Source: Clostridia bacterium (GTDB lineage: Bacteria > Bacillota > Clostridia > UBA1381). From it: DNA of 16,749 bases. Shown here one piece after another: positions 15,586 through 16,749 of this stretch; the stretch's first letter is position 1, and each line of letters begins with the position of its first letter. A model generated the notes under the pieces. It was not told the origin of the DNA, ran no database searches, and saw nothing but the letters and a program-made list of their open reading frames with translations. Both the position numbers and the translations under genes were made by a program. The stretch lies in the NCBI GenBank assembly GCA_017380475.1, contig JAFODX010000204.1:1-16749 (forward strand), in the 5' to 3' direction.

Positions 15586-15604
15586 TGATATTAAGATTAT
15601 ATCA
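15586..15604. promoter_or_regulatory. Inverted repeat over the kinase-operon -10 (candidate operator)
   Basis: TGATAT and ATATCA arms (15586-15591 and 15599-15604 on the plus strand) with a 7-base centre cover the -10 box and transcription start region of the kinase operon. A dimeric repressor could bind here, but AT-rich promoters produce short palindromes by chance, so this is a suggestion only. Confidence 0.3.
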
Positions 15605-15624
15605 CATTCTGGCATATTTGTCAA
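15596..15624 (-). promoter_or_regulatory. Consensus promoter of the kinase/lipoprotein/VanZ/phosphatase operon
   Basis: On the minus strand TTGACA (15624-15619), a 17-base spacer, then TATAAT (15601-15596): a perfect sigma-A promoter that also has the extended TGnTATAAT form (TGTGATATAAT). It lies 41 bases upstream of the GTG start of the Wzz-type gene. Confidence 0.9.
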
Positions 15625-15658
15625 CAAAGAAAGCGGTTCTTTTTGAATTTTATTTAGC

Positions 15659-15687
15659 TTGACACTATGTGATTTTTGGGGTATAAT
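15659..15687 (+). promoter_or_regulatory. Consensus promoter of the iron-sulfur flavoprotein gene
   Basis: TTGACA (15659-15664), a 17-base spacer, TATAAT (15682-15687): a perfect sigma-A match, 40 bases before the ATG. Its -35 is 34 bases from the -35 of the divergent kinase-operon promoter. A second TATAAT at 15693-15698 has no matching -35. Confidence 0.9.
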
Positions 15688-15727
15688 CTGAATATAATAT
15701 ATCACTTAATAAAGAAAGGTTGATTCT

Positions 15728-16345
15728 ATGAAAGTATTACTTATAAACGGAAGTCCGCACAAGGACGGTTGTACAAACCGTGCACTTTGCGAAGTAGCAA
15801 AAGAGCTTAACGCAAACGGAATTGATACTGAAATCACATGGATAGGAACAGGTGCAATTCACGGCTGTATCGCCTGCGGAGGATGCTCAAAAACAGGTAA
15901 ATGTGTTTTTGACGACGGTGTGAACGAAATTTCAGAGAAAATGTCAGAGTGTGACGGTCTTGTTGTCGGAACACCTGTTTACTACGCAAGCCCGAACGGT
16001 TCGCTGCTTGCAATGCTGGACAGACTTTTCGGAATCTGTCCTGACCTTGCACACAAGCCTGCGGCTGCTGTAGCATCGGCAAGACGCGGCGGAACGACCG
16101 CTTCACTTGATGCAGTTAACAAATATTTTACTATCCGTCAGATGCCCGTTGTTGCATCTACATACTGGAATATGGTTCACGGTTCAAAGCCGGAGGACGT
16201 AGAAAAAGATACCGAAGGTCTGCAGACAATGCGTAATATAGGCAAGAATATGGCATGGCTTATAAAATGTATTAAAGCAGGCGAAGAAAACGGTATACCG
16301 ACACCAACTGCCGACAACGGTGAAAGAACAAACTTTATACGCTAA
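15728..16345 (+). CDS. Iron-sulfur flavoprotein / flavodoxin-fold NAD(P)H-dependent oxidoreductase
   Basis: A 205-residue flavodoxin-fold redox protein that should bind FMN. The N-terminus MKVLLINGSPHKDGCTNRAL carries the GSP-x-x-x-G-x-T FMN phosphate loop. It is followed by a compact cysteine motif HGCIACGGCSKTGKC (Cys47, 50, 53, 59; CX2CX2CX5C), within the spacing of the iron-sulfur flavoprotein family of archaea and clostridia, where it holds a [4Fe-4S] cluster. GTPVYYASPNGSLLAMLDR (80-98) is the second FMN-contact segment. Family members are electron carriers or reduce peroxide, oxygen or quinone-like compounds; the partner here is unknown. AAAGG 8 bases before the ATG supports the start. 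It is monocistronic between its own promoter and an 18-bp terminator stem, and its physiological link to the divergent kinase operon is not evident. Confidence 0.88.
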   Translation: MKVLLINGSPHKDGCTNRALCEVAKELNANGIDTEITWIGTGAIHGCIACGGCSKTGKCVFDDGVNEISEKMSECDGLVVGTPVYYASPNGSLLAMLDRLFGICPDLAHKPAAAVASARRGGTTASLDAVNKYFTIRQMPVVASTYWNMVHGSKPEDVEKDTEGLQTMRNIGKNMAWLIKCIKAGEENGIPTPTADNGERTNFIR

Positions 16346-16388
16346 AAAAATAAACGTTGCAGTATCACACCTGCAACGTTTATTTTTT
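16345..16388. terminator. Bidirectional terminator between the flavoprotein and glycosidase genes
   Basis: An exceptionally long 18-bp perfect stem (16345-16362 with 16371-16388) has an 8-base loop TATCACAC. The core ACGTTGCAG/CTGCAACGT is flanked by A runs on the left and T runs on the right. It overlaps the last base of one stop codon and two bases of the other, so it ends both convergent genes. Confidence 0.93.
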
Positions 16389-16749
16389 ATATTTTTATTA
16401 TTTTTATCTCGTGCTTTTCAAAATGCAAATCAATATCTTTTCCTGATACCGATACTTTTGCATCGTTTGCTGATTCTGATGCGTTATAGAACGTAAGTTG
16501 ATAACCTGCATCCGTCTTACGCATAGACGACAGTATTACATCAGCATTATCCGTTTTTATTACACTTTGAGGACGAACTCCGTCACCTGACGGGAAGAAT
16601 GAATGTACCCGTGGTGCTTCGTTATAAATCTGTGCCTCACGTGCTATATCCTGTTTCGTTGTTATTCTGAACGAGAACTGTCTTTCGCCCATGTCAATAT
16701 GTTTTAAGAATTTATCCGTCGGCGATACCTTTCTTTGTCTTATCGGATG
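16387..16749 (-). CDS. C-terminal fragment of a probable GH38 glycoside hydrolase (alpha-mannosidase-like), truncated by window edge
   Basis: The minus-strand frame is open to the end of the window, so these 120 residues are the C-terminus of a larger protein; the ATG at 16692 is internal. The visible part reads HPIRQRK, a basic linker, then DMGERQFSFRI, an EA.IYNEAPRVHSFFPSGDG segment, VILSSMRKTD, and a final small beta domain ending EKHEIKIIKI. The D-x-GE-x-x-F-x-F-x-I segment, the N-x-P-x-V segment and the V-x-LSS-x-K segment resemble the beta-sandwich C-terminal domain of family 38 alpha-mannosidases (MDQGE..F.FRL ... LSALK). No catalytic residue is within the window, so the family call rests on this weak end-domain resemblance. 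A related glycosidase with the same accessory domain is possible. Confidence 0.5.
   Translation of the reverse strand, partial: HPIRQRKVSPTDKFLKHIDMGERQFSFRITTKQDIAREAQIYNEAPRVHSFFPSGDGVRPQSVIKTDNADVILSSMRKTDAGYQLTFYNASESANDAKVSVSGKDIDLHFEKHEIKIIKI

Noticed and set aside
15693..15698. Second TATAAT downstream of the flavoprotein promoter
   Set aside because: No -35 at 16-18 bases; the upstream pair is perfect and sufficient.

Overview
The window looks like chromosomal DNA of a low-to-moderate G+C Gram-positive bacterium, most likely a gut-type member of class Clostridia. The signs are strong AGGAGG-type ribosome binding sites, textbook sigma-A promoters, a CpsC/CpsD-style split tyrosine-kinase module, an Aquifex-type short aconitase paired with a eukaryote-like NADP isocitrate dehydrogenase, and an iron-sulfur flavoprotein. 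This assignment is inferred from gene content; no rRNA or other phylogenetic marker is present. There is no tRNA, CRISPR array, phage or insertion sequence. Coding density is high, and no gene-free stretch exceeds about 175 bases.

Layout. Bases 1-978 (+) hold the C-terminal part of a phosphoglucomutase/phosphomannomutase, which converges through a shared bidirectional terminator on an NADP isocitrate dehydrogenase (1020-2228, -). Upstream of that gene on the minus strand is an SCP2-domain protein with a histone-H1-like basic tail (2294-2728), which has its own consensus promoter. A tightly packed minus-strand operon, ftsK -> radical SAM YgiQ -> folD (7973 down to 2857), has overlapping genes, a promoter upstream of ftsK and a terminator after folD. 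Next come an S15/CocE-type serine hydrolase (8094-9638, -) and an aconitase (9691-11622, -), each followed by a hairpin terminator.

From 11682 to 15554 (-) lies a compact phosphotyrosine signalling and cell-surface module: Wzz/CpsC-type membrane activator -> BY-kinase with a C-terminal Tyr/Gly cluster -> lipoprotein with a Pro-Thr tail -> VanZ-like membrane protein -> PHP-type tyrosine phosphatase. It is driven by a perfect-consensus promoter. A divergent, equally perfect promoter drives an iron-sulfur flavoprotein (15728-16345, +). The window ends inside the C-terminus of a probable family 38 glycoside hydrolase (16387-16749, -).

How the genes fit together. The signalling module contains activator, kinase and phosphatase, i.e. 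a complete phosphorylation cycle, but no glycosyltransferase, flippase or polymerase lies within the window. The kinase may therefore control polysaccharide genes elsewhere or the surface proteins encoded beside it. Aconitase and isocitrate dehydrogenase together supply the citrate-to-2-oxoglutarate branch used for glutamate synthesis; citrate synthase is not in the window. Most of the rest is core metabolism (sugar phosphate interconversion, one-carbon folate metabolism) and chromosome segregation.

The items most worth a second look are the glycosyltransferase-free kinase module with its Pro-Thr lipoprotein, the SCP2 protein with a DNA-binding-like tail, the 137-base out-of-frame ygiQ/folD overlap, and the twin divergent promoters that share sequence around their -10 boxes.
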